Shown one piece after another: positions 43,013 through 50,637 of a stretch of DNA of 64,000 nt (the stretch's first letter is position 1; every line of letters starts with the position of its first letter). Origin of the DNA: Celeribacter marinus (GTDB taxonomy: Bacteria > Pseudomonadota > Alphaproteobacteria > Rhodobacterales > Rhodobacteraceae); NCBI RefSeq assembly GCF_001308265.1, contig NZ_CP012023.1, positions 1,936,932 through 2,000,931 of the forward strand. The letters are read 5' to 3'. The notes under the pieces are model-generated. The model was given only the letters and a program-made list of their open reading frames with translations. It was not told the origin of the DNA and searched no databases. Both the position numbers and the translations under genes were made by a program.

Positions 43013-43079
43013 AGCGTGCCTCCTTCTAATTTTGGGATTTTGGGTGACCCTGCGCCGTGGCGCAGTACGCAATACCTGC

Positions 43080-43451
43080 TCAGCGCAGGATGATGCCAAG
43101 TCCGGCAAGGGCCATTGTTGCCGAGGTGATCTGGGCTTCAGTCGCACCGTCAGGCCAGACAATCTCATGGCGGTTCACTATGGCGGGACCGCGCAGGATC
43201 ACGACCCCAAGCGCATCGGCGTCACTCGCGTCGACATCGGCCCACAGAATGCCAGCCGCAGTCTGGCTTCCGTTCGACGCAGTGGGTGCGAGCCCCGTGT
43301 ATTTGCCACCGGTGGTGATCTTGCTCATCACAGTGCCAGGCGCGATCTTGCCCGCGCCAGATGCGATCGTGACGGTTTCGCGGGTATAGTCGCGCAACAC
43401 CTCCCAGATCAGAAAGCCACCTGCGTGTTTGCCCTCAGTGAGTGTGGTCAT
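43080..43451 (-). CDS. Head decoration protein (lambda D family)
   Basis: 123 residues; GGFLIWEVLRDYTRETVTIASGAGKIAPGTVMSKI, then ALGVVILRGPAIVNRHEIVW. It binds the expanded capsid as trimers. Lies between protease and capsid genes as in lambda. Confidence 0.88.
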   Translation of the reverse strand: MTTLTEGKHAGGFLIWEVLRDYTRETVTIASGAGKIAPGTVMSKITTGGKYTGLAPTASNGSQTAAGILWADVDASDADALGVVILRGPAIVNRHEIVWPDGATEAQITSATMALAGLGIILR

Positions 43452-43455
43452 GTGT

Positions 43456-44523
43456 TTAGCCTTTCAGTTTAAAGGTACGGGCGATGACGTCGCCCCAAGG
43501 GCGCGCCGTCGGGTTTGGCCCGGGCTGTGGGTGATGGGAGGTGATCTGCGGCACGGCCTCGGCCTTGGCGGCCAGAAGCTGCGCGCGGACCGCATCCAGA
43601 CTGGCATCTTCTTCTAAAAACCGCCCTGCCATCTGCGGCTGGCCCGCGAGACGGCACAGATCGATGACCGCACCGGCGTGCGCGATGGCCTCGGCGCGGA
43701 TGGCACTGACATCAGGTCGTGCGCTGGCCTTTGCAGGGCAGTCCTCGGACGCGAGCGATTGTGTGTTTTGGTCTGCAGCATCCGCCCCCTGCTCACTTGC
43801 AGGCGCGGGTTCCTCGGCAGCGGCTGCGTGATCAACGTTCCCGGCGGGACCCTTGGTCTTGGGATCAAGTACGGGTGCCGATACATCGCTGCCCGCAACA
43901 TCGGTGTCATCTCCAACGATGTCAGCCTTGACCATCTCGACGAGGTCAGGCGGCGCATTGCGGAACCGGCCAATATCAAAGCTGGCGGCAATGCGCACCG
44001 GCTCTGCCATGCGGGTGGCCAGCCCTGCCTCCAATGCGTCTTTTGCGTCAAACCAAGTCTCGGCCGTCAGCAAGGCTGCGATGTCCTCTTCGGGTTTACC
44101 CGATTTGGCGGCATAGCCACGCGTCATGCTGGCCGCGATCTTATCCAGCGTTCCAGCCATGTCGCGCATGTCAGCAGCCGTGCCCATGACAATTCCAGAC
44201 GGGTCATGGATCATCAGAAAAGCGTTTTCCGGCATAATTATCTCATCGCCCGCCATGGCAATGTAGCTTGCAGCCGAGGCTGCGATGCCATCAATCCAGA
44301 CGGTGATTGTACCCTCATGCCGCGTCAGGGCGTTATAGATGGCGACCGCATCAAACACCGAGCCGCCGGGACTGTTGAGACGCAAATCAATAGGCGCGTC
44401 ATCCGGCAGGGCGCCAAGCTCTGCCAGAAACCCCTTCGCACTCACGCCGTAAGCACCGATTTCGTCATAGATCAGCACTTCCGCGCCCGAGGCCCGGGCG
44501 CGGATTGTATACCAAGTGTTCAT
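43456..44523 (-). CDS. Prohead protease, ClpP-like, with scaffold-like C-terminal part (lambda C)
   Basis: 355 residues from ATG 44523 (AGGAGTAAG upstream). ClpP-type catalytic part: NSPGGSVFDAVAIYNAL, nucleophile Ser83 in DGIAASAAS, His106 in MIHDPSG, Asp near 160. Residues after about 197 are Ala/Glu/Asp-rich and low in complexity, like a scaffold. Lambda makes its scaffold Nu3 from an internal start in C; the in-frame ATG at 43935 could do the same here, though its SD is weak. Confidence 0.9.
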   Translation of the reverse strand: MNTWYTIRARASGAEVLIYDEIGAYGVSAKGFLAELGALPDDAPIDLRLNSPGGSVFDAVAIYNALTRHEGTITVWIDGIAASAASYIAMAGDEIIMPENAFLMIHDPSGIVMGTAADMRDMAGTLDKIAASMTRGYAAKSGKPEEDIAALLTAETWFDAKDALEAGLATRMAEPVRIAASFDIGRFRNAPPDLVEMVKADIVGDDTDVAGSDVSAPVLDPKTKGPAGNVDHAAAAEEPAPASEQGADAADQNTQSLASEDCPAKASARPDVSAIRAEAIAHAGAVIDLCRLAGQPQMAGRFLEEDASLDAVRAQLLAAKAEAVPQITSHHPQPGPNPTARPWGDVIARTFKLKG

Positions 44524-44527
44524 TCTC

Positions 44528-46051
44528 TTACTCCTGATTGATGGCCCGATCGGTCGCACCCGCATCACCGCGATTGTCGTTGTCGGCAGCATCATCTGCA
44601 TTTGGCTGACGCGTTGGCGTCGCCCGTGCGCCCTGCGTCTCGCCGGGGCTGGTACGGTAGCTCAGACCCAATTGCTTGGTGCGCGCCGCATCGGCTGCGT
44701 TTTCACGGTCGACCTCTTCCACGTCGTAGCCCGTGGCTTCCACCACCTTGCGTCGCGACGTGATGCCCGCCTCCATCGCCAGCACCTGCGCCTGAATGTC
44801 TTTGAGCGGATCGACCCAATCCCAGCGGGGCGGGATCCATTGCACCATCCGCGCAGCCGCGGGATCAGGCAGATCCAACCGACCCGCCAGTTGTGCGGTG
44901 TCCAGCCAGCGACGCCAAATCGGCCGGCAGAGCTGATACGCAATCACCCCGTGCTGCAATTGCTGCACGCGGCGGCGGAACTCCACCAGTTCTGCGCGCA
45001 GGCTCGAATAGTTCGCCTGGCGCACATCGCCGGTCACCAGGTGGTACGGAAGCCCCAGTGAGGCAGAAACCGCCAGCAACGTGCGATATTGAAACGCCTC
45101 GTATCCACCGCCGACATCGGCCGGGCTGGAGAACGTCACATCCTCCCCCGGCAGCAGCACCTGCATGGTGCCCGGCTCAAGGCTCGCCATGGCTGCGCCA
45201 TCAAGATCCGCCTCGCTCTCACCCATCATCGGGTCTTCGGGTGCTGTCTTGGTGATGAAGCCCGCAAACATCGCCGCGGTCTTTTTGCGGTCAAGTTCAG
45301 CGTCATCATACTGATCGAGCAGAAACAGCCGGACCATCGCGGGTGCCACATGCGGCAGGCCACGGATCTGCCCCGCATCAATGGGCCGGTAGATGTGCAG
45401 CACGTCCTCGGCCAGCACGCGTACGGTTTGCGGTATCGCGACCCGCTGGTCCGTGCTGTCGCCGGGATGACGGCGTCGGAAGTGATAGGCCACCCGCCGC
45501 CCGATCAGGTCAAACTCGATCCCGCAGCGGATGCGGTTCCCGTTCGGGGCCGTCTCCGTTTTCTCAAATGGCAGCATTTCCGATTGCAGCAGCTGCATTT
45601 GCAGCGGGACCAGCAGACCATCCTCGGCTCGGCGCGGGCGCATCCGCACAAAACACTCACCCGCCACAAACATCTCGCGCGCCACCATCGCCTGCAGGCC
45701 GTAAAAGTCGGTCAGACCATCGGCATCCGCCTCATCCGTCCAGGCCAGCCACAGCCGCTGAACTTGGTCCCGCAGCGCGGCATCCTCGATCAGTGATGAC
45801 GGCTTAATGCCATCCCCCACCATGTTAGACGCAAAGGCCTCACAGGCATTCGCCGCATAGCCGTTGGTGACCACAAGTTCGCGGGCTCGGGCCAGCAACT
45901 TCGGCCCGCCCGAGGCCACCAGCGCATTGATGTTTTCTAGCGGCGGGTTCCAGCCGCGAAGTCGCCGTTTTGACATCGCACCCTCGAGACGGGCACGCAC
46001 GGCCTCGGGGCCGCCTTGAGCCGGGCGGCGAAACGTGTCGAATAGCCTCAT
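44528..46051 (-). CDS. Portal protein (lambda B family)
   Basis: 507 residues. RLEGAMSKRRLRGWNPPLENINALV, ELVVTNGYAANACEAFASNMVGDGIKPS, LPYHLVTGDVRQANYSSLRAELVEFRRRVQQLQ and RRKVVEATGYDVEEVDRENAAD are standard for PF05136 portals. The dodecamer is the DNA channel and terminase dock. The short W-like gene precedes it. Confidence 0.94.
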   Translation of the reverse strand: MRLFDTFRRPAQGGPEAVRARLEGAMSKRRLRGWNPPLENINALVASGGPKLLARARELVVTNGYAANACEAFASNMVGDGIKPSSLIEDAALRDQVQRLWLAWTDEADADGLTDFYGLQAMVAREMFVAGECFVRMRPRRAEDGLLVPLQMQLLQSEMLPFEKTETAPNGNRIRCGIEFDLIGRRVAYHFRRRHPGDSTDQRVAIPQTVRVLAEDVLHIYRPIDAGQIRGLPHVAPAMVRLFLLDQYDDAELDRKKTAAMFAGFITKTAPEDPMMGESEADLDGAAMASLEPGTMQVLLPGEDVTFSSPADVGGGYEAFQYRTLLAVSASLGLPYHLVTGDVRQANYSSLRAELVEFRRRVQQLQHGVIAYQLCRPIWRRWLDTAQLAGRLDLPDPAAARMVQWIPPRWDWVDPLKDIQAQVLAMEAGITSRRKVVEATGYDVEEVDRENAADAARTKQLGLSYRTSPGETQGARATPTRQPNADDAADNDNRGDAGATDRAINQE

Positions 46052-46054
46052 AGG

Positions 46055-46270
46055 TTACAGTCCTTTAGATGTGACGATGCGCACCTGCCTGACGATACGC
46101 CGACCCTCGCGTGAGGCGATCTCGCGATCCAGCGCCTCAATGGCGCGGTCGATTTCCATCACAGAGCGGTAGTCGACCGTCTTGCCGTCGTAACTAACGC
46201 GGGCGACACCGGAGGCGCGTTGTACTGTCAAAGCCTCGCGGCGATCGTGCAAGGTCGCGAGATCAGACAT
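46055..46270 (-). CDS. Head completion protein (lambda W-like)
   Basis: 71 residues (MSDLATLHDRREALTVQRASGVARVSYDGKTVDYRSVMEIDRAIEAL), the size and pattern of gpW, which stabilises filled heads. AAAGGG precedes the ATG at 46270. Sits between the portal and terminase genes as in lambda, but module 5 now lies on its upstream side. Confidence 0.85.
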   Translation of the reverse strand: MSDLATLHDRREALTVQRASGVARVSYDGKTVDYRSVMEIDRAIEALDREIASREGRRIVRQVRIVTSKGL

Positions 46271-46283
46271 CAAAAACCCTTTG

Positions 46284-46319
46284 TGCGTCATTGACACATA
46301 CGTCAATGACGCATACCAA
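46284..46319 (+). promoter_or_regulatory. Promoter and perfect 12-bp inverted repeat operator of module 5
   Basis: TGCGTCATTGAC (46284-46295) and GTCAATGACGCA (46302-46313) are exact complements around a 6-nt centre. TTGACA (46291-46296) followed after 17 nt by TACCAA (46314-46319) would start RNA about 46326, at the toxin ATG (46325). The -10 is weak, so the promoter call is less sure than the operator. Confidence 0.6.
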
Positions 46320-46324
46320 GTCCT

Positions 46325-46666
46325 ATGAGCATCGTAACTGTCGCCGAAACGCCCGAACTCCAGCGCCGCGCACGCGCCATCATGAGCGATCACGACCGCA
46401 TGGCTCTGATTGATTTCATCGCCCGCAACCCCACTACCGGGGTCGCGATCGGTGGCGGGGTACGTAAAGTTCGCTATGCACGCGATGGCAGCGGCAAGAG
46501 CGGAGGTTATCGGATCGTTCACTTTTACCGCGGCGATGATGACATGCCGATCTTTCTGATCACCGTCTTCGCCAAAAACGAAAAAGCCAATTTGAGCAAA
46601 GCAGAGACGGGAACGATCAAGTCACTCGGCAAACTTTTGGCCGACAGCTACAGGAGCGCAAGATGA
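46325..46666 (+). CDS. RelE-like toxin of HigB2 type (module 5)
   Basis: 113 residues: IVTVAETPELQRRARAIM, LIDFIARNPTTGVAIGGGVRKVRYARDGSGKSGGYRIVHFY, MPIFLITVFAKNEKANLSKAE. These match PF06296 mRNA interferases closely. Toxin first, no SD. Plus strand, inserted between lambda W- and A-like genes. Confidence 0.92.
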   Translation: MSIVTVAETPELQRRARAIMSDHDRMALIDFIARNPTTGVAIGGGVRKVRYARDGSGKSGGYRIVHFYRGDDDMPIFLITVFAKNEKANLSKAETGTIKSLGKLLADSYRSAR

Positions 46667-46974
46667 GCGACGCATTCAAGAGTATCGGACAAGGCCTCAA
46701 AGAAGCCATCGCACACGCCCGCGGCGAGAACTTGGGCAAGATCCACGAGATCGAAATCCCTGACGCGGACGTTCAGGCCATTCGCGCCCGCACTGGCCTG
46801 TCGCAAGTCGAGTTTGCCAAAAGTATCGGTGTGAAGAAATCCACCCTGCTAAACTGGGAACAACACCGTCGTAGCCCTGAAGGTCCAGCGCGCGTCTTGC
46901 TGGCTTTGATCGACAAGGATCCGAGCATTGTCCAGCGCACACTGGCACACTGGCATCCTGATCACCCCATATAA
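46663..46974 (+). CDS. HTH antitoxin of HigA2 type (module 5)
   Basis: 103 residues; start overlaps the toxin stop by 4 nt with AGGAG upstream. The HTH is VQAIRARTGLSQVEFAKSIGVKKSTLLNWEQ, with RRSPEGPARVLLALIDKDP after it. Binds the palindrome upstream by inference. 3' end overlaps the convergent terminase gene by 13 bp. Confidence 0.92.
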   Translation: MSDAFKSIGQGLKEAIAHARGENLGKIHEIEIPDADVQAIRARTGLSQVEFAKSIGVKKSTLLNWEQHRRSPEGPARVLLALIDKDPSIVQRTLAHWHPDHPI

Positions 46975-48935
46975 CTCGACCGCATCATGCGCCTCCGCGC
47001 CGACGCGCGCGACGTTGGCTTTACGCTCGCCTCTCCCGCTGGTCCGCGAGCCTCGACCGCCAGCTGTCGCTCCAGCTCGGCCCACCGCGCTTCCGACCAC
47101 CTGTCGGCACCGGCAATCCACGCTGCTGCCCGCGCATAAACACGACAATCCAACGCCTCGTTGCGCTCACGCAGCTTTTGCCATTCGAGCTTTGCAAAGC
47201 CGCGCTTATTCTTGACGGTGACCAGCTGCTCGGCTGTCAGCTGCTTGAGCCATTCACTGTCTGTCCAATTAGGCAGATGCACCGTTCCCGCCGAGAACTC
47301 CGCACCGGCGGTAATTTCTTCCGGCGTTGGCCGGTCCTGCCGCAGGAAGCGGTAGGTTTCCGCTTTGAAGGTCGACGTTGCCACAGACCAGAGCCGCGCA
47401 CCGCGCCGCAGACGCTTACCGCCGATGGTTGCGTCGACAAATGTCGGCCCTGTCACCGGGCTGGCGCGGTTGAACCCCTCCAGTCCCTTAACCGGGGCCA
47501 CCTGACCAAAGCCCACCTGACGTGCCCAAGCATAGACGGCGCTGGTCTCGTAACCGGTGTCGATCGCCAGTTTTGCAATTGTCAGCTGCTGGCCGCTGGC
47601 GTGCTGCCAAGTCTGCCCCAAAAACTCAGAGAGTTTCTGCCAGCATGCCGGATCGCCAGGGCCGCCCTCAATAACAACATGATCAATCAGCCAGCTTTGC
47701 AGGCCCCTGCCCCAGGCCCAGACATCAACTTCGATCCGGTCCTTCTGCACATCCGCACCTGCGGTCAGGAACAACCCACCCGCAGGCACAGTGCCGGGTG
47801 CCCACTCTTCCTTCTGTCCTTGCAGGCGTTGCCAATCCGGCGCTTCACCACTTTCCATCCATGTCTCGCCCAGCGAGGTGTTGATGAAGGTTTTCATCAT
47901 ATCATCCCCACCAGCCCGCGCCGACAGGAAGGTTTTGACCATCGCGGCCAACCGGACCCACGGTGAATAAATCTCGTTGAGGTGGAACCCGGCCGTGCCA
48001 GCAAATGGCTGCTCGGCCACCCAGTGCCCCTTTGACACAGCCGCCCAGCGGGTCTCGTCGCGCCAAGCTGCATCGCAATCCACGCAGTGATACCGTGCGG
48101 TGTCCGGCTTGTGGCGGCCATCCTCCCCCTTGTCCCACTTTACTTGCGGCCAGGTCAGGATTTGATCATGGCCACACTCGGGACATGGCACCCAAAACCG
48201 ACGCTGATCGCTTTCCTCGAACGCCGCCTCGATCCGGCTTGCGCCCTTGTTCGTCGGCGTCGAGACCAGCACGATCTTGCGGTTCCAAAACGTCACCGTG
48301 CGCTTTCTTGCAAGGTTGACCGGATCCCCCTCAGCACCTGCGCTGAACGGGTAGCGGTCCACCTCGTCGCAGAGCAGCAACCGGATCGGCCGGCTCGCAA
48401 GCCCCGAAGGCGCGTTGGCACCGACGATGGTCAGGTGGCCACCCGGGAACCGCTTGTGCAGGATCTTATTATTCCCATCCCTTGATTTGGGGTTAGCAAT
48501 CTTATCTTGCAAACAAGGCGTATCCCGCGCCATAGGCGAAAAACGATCCTTCGACCAGGTTTCCGCATCTCGCTCGGTCGGCATCACCACCATGATCGGG
48601 GCTGGGTCATGGTCGATATGGAAGCCGACCATGTTAAGGATAGCTTCCGATTTACCAATTTGACTACTCGACATAATCACGACGGTTTCCGCCGCAGGAT
48701 CCGAGATCGCGTCCATGATCCCGCGCTGGTACTCGGCGCGGCTGGTGCGCCATTGGCCAGGCTCAGCACTCGCCTCAGAGCTCAGCCGCCGGTTCTGATC
48801 CGCCCAGTCACTGATCGTCAGGTCCGGCGGTGGTTTGAGAACCGCCAGTGCCTTTACCACCGTCCGCTTCAGGATCGGCGAGCCCATCAATGTCAGGGTC
48901 GGTTTCAAATTCAATGTCTGGCTCTGCGAGATCAT
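46962..48935 (-). CDS. terL: Terminase large subunit (lambda A / GpA family)
   Basis: 657 residues from ATG 48935 (GAGG 6 nt upstream; ATG 48887 is an alternative). ATPase: Walker A SSSQIGKSEA, Walker B RLLLCDEVD, motif LVSTPTNKGAS. A zinc-binding pair CPECGHD...CVDCDAAW follows. The nuclease domain has TAGADVQKDRIEVDVWAWG and IDTGYETSAVYAWA. Cuts and packages phage DNA. Overlaps the small subunit gene. Confidence 0.94.
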   Translation of the reverse strand: MISQSQTLNLKPTLTLMGSPILKRTVVKALAVLKPPPDLTISDWADQNRRLSSEASAEPGQWRTSRAEYQRGIMDAISDPAAETVVIMSSSQIGKSEAILNMVGFHIDHDPAPIMVVMPTERDAETWSKDRFSPMARDTPCLQDKIANPKSRDGNNKILHKRFPGGHLTIVGANAPSGLASRPIRLLLCDEVDRYPFSAGAEGDPVNLARKRTVTFWNRKIVLVSTPTNKGASRIEAAFEESDQRRFWVPCPECGHDQILTWPQVKWDKGEDGRHKPDTARYHCVDCDAAWRDETRWAAVSKGHWVAEQPFAGTAGFHLNEIYSPWVRLAAMVKTFLSARAGGDDMMKTFINTSLGETWMESGEAPDWQRLQGQKEEWAPGTVPAGGLFLTAGADVQKDRIEVDVWAWGRGLQSWLIDHVVIEGGPGDPACWQKLSEFLGQTWQHASGQQLTIAKLAIDTGYETSAVYAWARQVGFGQVAPVKGLEGFNRASPVTGPTFVDATIGGKRLRRGARLWSVATSTFKAETYRFLRQDRPTPEEITAGAEFSAGTVHLPNWTDSEWLKQLTAEQLVTVKNKRGFAKLEWQKLRERNEALDCRVYARAAAWIAGADRWSEARWAELERQLAVEARGPAGEASVKPTSRASARRRMMRSSYMG

Positions 48936-49371
48936 CAAGCACCTCGCGAATGGCGGCACGGATCAGGTTACGGGTCTCTCCGACGGTGGGTTGCTCAAAC
49001 GCCTGCGGCGCCAGCCGATCCGGCAGCCCCAAAAGACGGGTTCTCAAAAGTGCGAGCACAGCAATCCAGGCAACTTCGATCTGGTCCGCTGCAATCAGCG
49101 ATCGGCGCTTTTCCTGCGCGTCCATTTCGGCAAGATCAGCACGCGCCCGAATGAACCGCGCGCGTTCGGCCATATAATCAGGCGCACCCGCCTGCGCCTT
49201 GACCGCTTGGTCACGCAGGTAGCGCACATAGCCACGCACCGATCCAATCAGATCATACTGGCCGCGCTCCGCCTTGGGGATCACGCCCTCGCGGCTGAGC
49301 TGCTGAACCCGCCGTTCCGAGAGATCAAGAAGCTTGGCAATCACGCCAATGGGTTGGGTGGCTGCTGACAT
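48808..49371 (-). CDS. terS: Terminase small subunit (lambda Nu1-like)
   Basis: 187 residues with an N-terminal winged HTH (PIGVIAKLLDLSERRVQQLSREGVIPKAERGQYDLIGSVRGYVRYL), the Nu1 DNA-recognition unit, a charged coiled-coil middle and an acidic tail (EFETDPDIDGLADPEADGG) where the large subunit frame overlaps. First gene of the late operon; binds the packaging site. Confidence 0.9.
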   Translation of the reverse strand: MSAATQPIGVIAKLLDLSERRVQQLSREGVIPKAERGQYDLIGSVRGYVRYLRDQAVKAQAGAPDYMAERARFIRARADLAEMDAQEKRRSLIAADQIEVAWIAVLALLRTRLLGLPDRLAPQAFEQPTVGETRNLIRAAIREVLDDLAEPDIEFETDPDIDGLADPEADGGKGTGGSQTTAGPDDQ

Positions 49372-49482
49372 GCTATGACCTTAATAGTTCACTTTAAGCA
49401 CATGAATTTGTACACAATTCACTTGATATACCTCCACGCCAGAGCGAAGCTGACCGAGCACATCACACTTGGAGCTGACCTC

Positions 49483-49701
49483 ATGGAAACCACCAGCATA
49501 CGCCTGCCCATCCGCACACTGCCGGAGCACTTCGACCGCAGCCGCATCACCGTCGTGCTCGACGAGATCGAAATGGCTCTTATGGACGATGGCGGCGTCT
49601 ACGGCAAAACCCTTGCCGACAGCTTCACCATCACGGTCGAGGTCCCGACCCATCAGCTGATGGACACGGCCAGCTGCCTGAAAGGCCTCGGCCTAATTTA
49701 A
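49483..49701 (+). CDS. Small hypothetical protein (72 aa)
   Basis: METTSIRLPIRTLPEHFDRSRITVV, with GGAG about 10 nt before the ATG. Acidic, probably alpha/beta; ends ASCLKGLGLI. No family recognised. Plus strand, divergent from the terminase genes, so the 49372-49482 stretch probably holds promoters for both directions. Confidence 0.5.
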   Translation: METTSIRLPIRTLPEHFDRSRITVVLDEIEMALMDDGGVYGKTLADSFTITVEVPTHQLMDTASCLKGLGLI

Positions 49702-49723
49702 CGGCAAAGAGCAGGCTGGCGTT

Positions 49724-50356
49724 TCAGGGGTGGTTCTTCTCAAAGATACTGTATTGGAACCGCTGCTCGTTGCCCTTCGGTGTCAGATGAACATGAGCTT
49801 TCGCTTCAACAAGGTCAAAATGTGCAGGCAGCAGCCGGTTAATCTCTCCCGCAAGAGATTCAGGCGAATAGCGCTCCACCGGAAGTCCCGAGCATTTTTC
49901 AGGCCCATCTTCGGCAAAAGTGGCAATGATTGCTATTCCGCCCGGCTTGAGCCCTTTTGACAGCGCCCTCACATAGGCTGCGCGATCTTCAGGTTTGGTC
50001 AGAAAATGAAATACCGCACGATCATGCCAAACAGAATAGTCGCGACGCGGTTCCCATTCGGTAATGTCGGCGACAATCCAGTCGACCTGTTGAGCGCGTA
50101 GTTCCAATCTGCCTCGACTGATCGACAGCGCGGCCTCGGACAGATCCAATACTGACAAAGGTCCAAAACCGTGGTTCAGCAACGCATCGACCAAGCGAGA
50201 CGCACCAGCACCAATATCGATGAATGGCTCCCCGGCTTTCAGATATCTGAGAACCAGTTCAAGGGATGCTAAGGGAGTTTCTTCGAACCAGGTTAGCTCG
50301 TCTTCAGTGCGAGCGCCGTACACGTCGTCCCAATGTTGATGTCTAGCCATCATCAA
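49724..50356 (-). CDS. SAM-dependent class I methyltransferase
   Basis: 210 residues. SAM motif I FIDIGAGASRLVDALL, then LSVLDLSEAALSISRGRL and YSVWHDRAVFHFLTKPEDRAAYV with post-motif LKPGGIAIIATFAEDGPEKCSGLPV. Similar in style to TehB or thiopurine-type small-molecule methyltransferases. It lies between terminase and early genes and is probably cargo (lysogenic conversion). Target unknown. Confidence 0.85.
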   Translation of the reverse strand: MMMARHQHWDDVYGARTEDELTWFEETPLASLELVLRYLKAGEPFIDIGAGASRLVDALLNHGFGPLSVLDLSEAALSISRGRLELRAQQVDWIVADITEWEPRRDYSVWHDRAVFHFLTKPEDRAAYVRALSKGLKPGGIAIIATFAEDGPEKCSGLPVERYSPESLAGEINRLLPAHFDLVEAKAHVHLTPKGNEQRFQYSIFEKNHP

Positions 50357-50415
50357 ACCCTCCCTGCTGAGGCTGGGCTAGATCATAAAACAGGGTTTCA
50401 CACAACATTAACACT

Positions 50416-50637
50416 TTAACCATCTCGCAAGAGGATGGCCTCGAAGAGCCGCCGCAGAGCAAACGAGCGCAACAGGCTGACGATCGTGAAGATCCCGCCC
50501 ATAGCGAGATTTTGGCGCAATGTTGCTTGCAGCCCAAAGATCGGAAAGATCGCGATTTGTGTGACAACCGCGACCCCGTAGCCAACGATCACATTGGTAA
50601 TCGCCTCCACCAGCGACATGAGGTGCGACTGTTTCAT
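50416..50637 (-). CDS. Small membrane protein, DUF7220-like
   Basis: 73 residues with two membrane helices (IVGYGVAVVTQIAIFPIFGL, NLAMGGIFTIVSLLRSFAL). I recall this as a recurrent protein of Rhodobacterales phages with unknown role. It overlaps the DNA methyltransferase stop by ATGA. Confidence 0.7.
   Translation of the reverse strand: MKQSHLMSLVEAITNVIVGYGVAVVTQIAIFPIFGLQATLRQNLAMGGIFTIVSLLRSFALRRLFEAILLRDG

Noticed and set aside
22510..49371. Gene transfer agent cluster instead of a prophage
   Set aside because: Terminase, portal and protease are lambda type and a repressor, integrase and replication genes are present, unlike the GTA locus.
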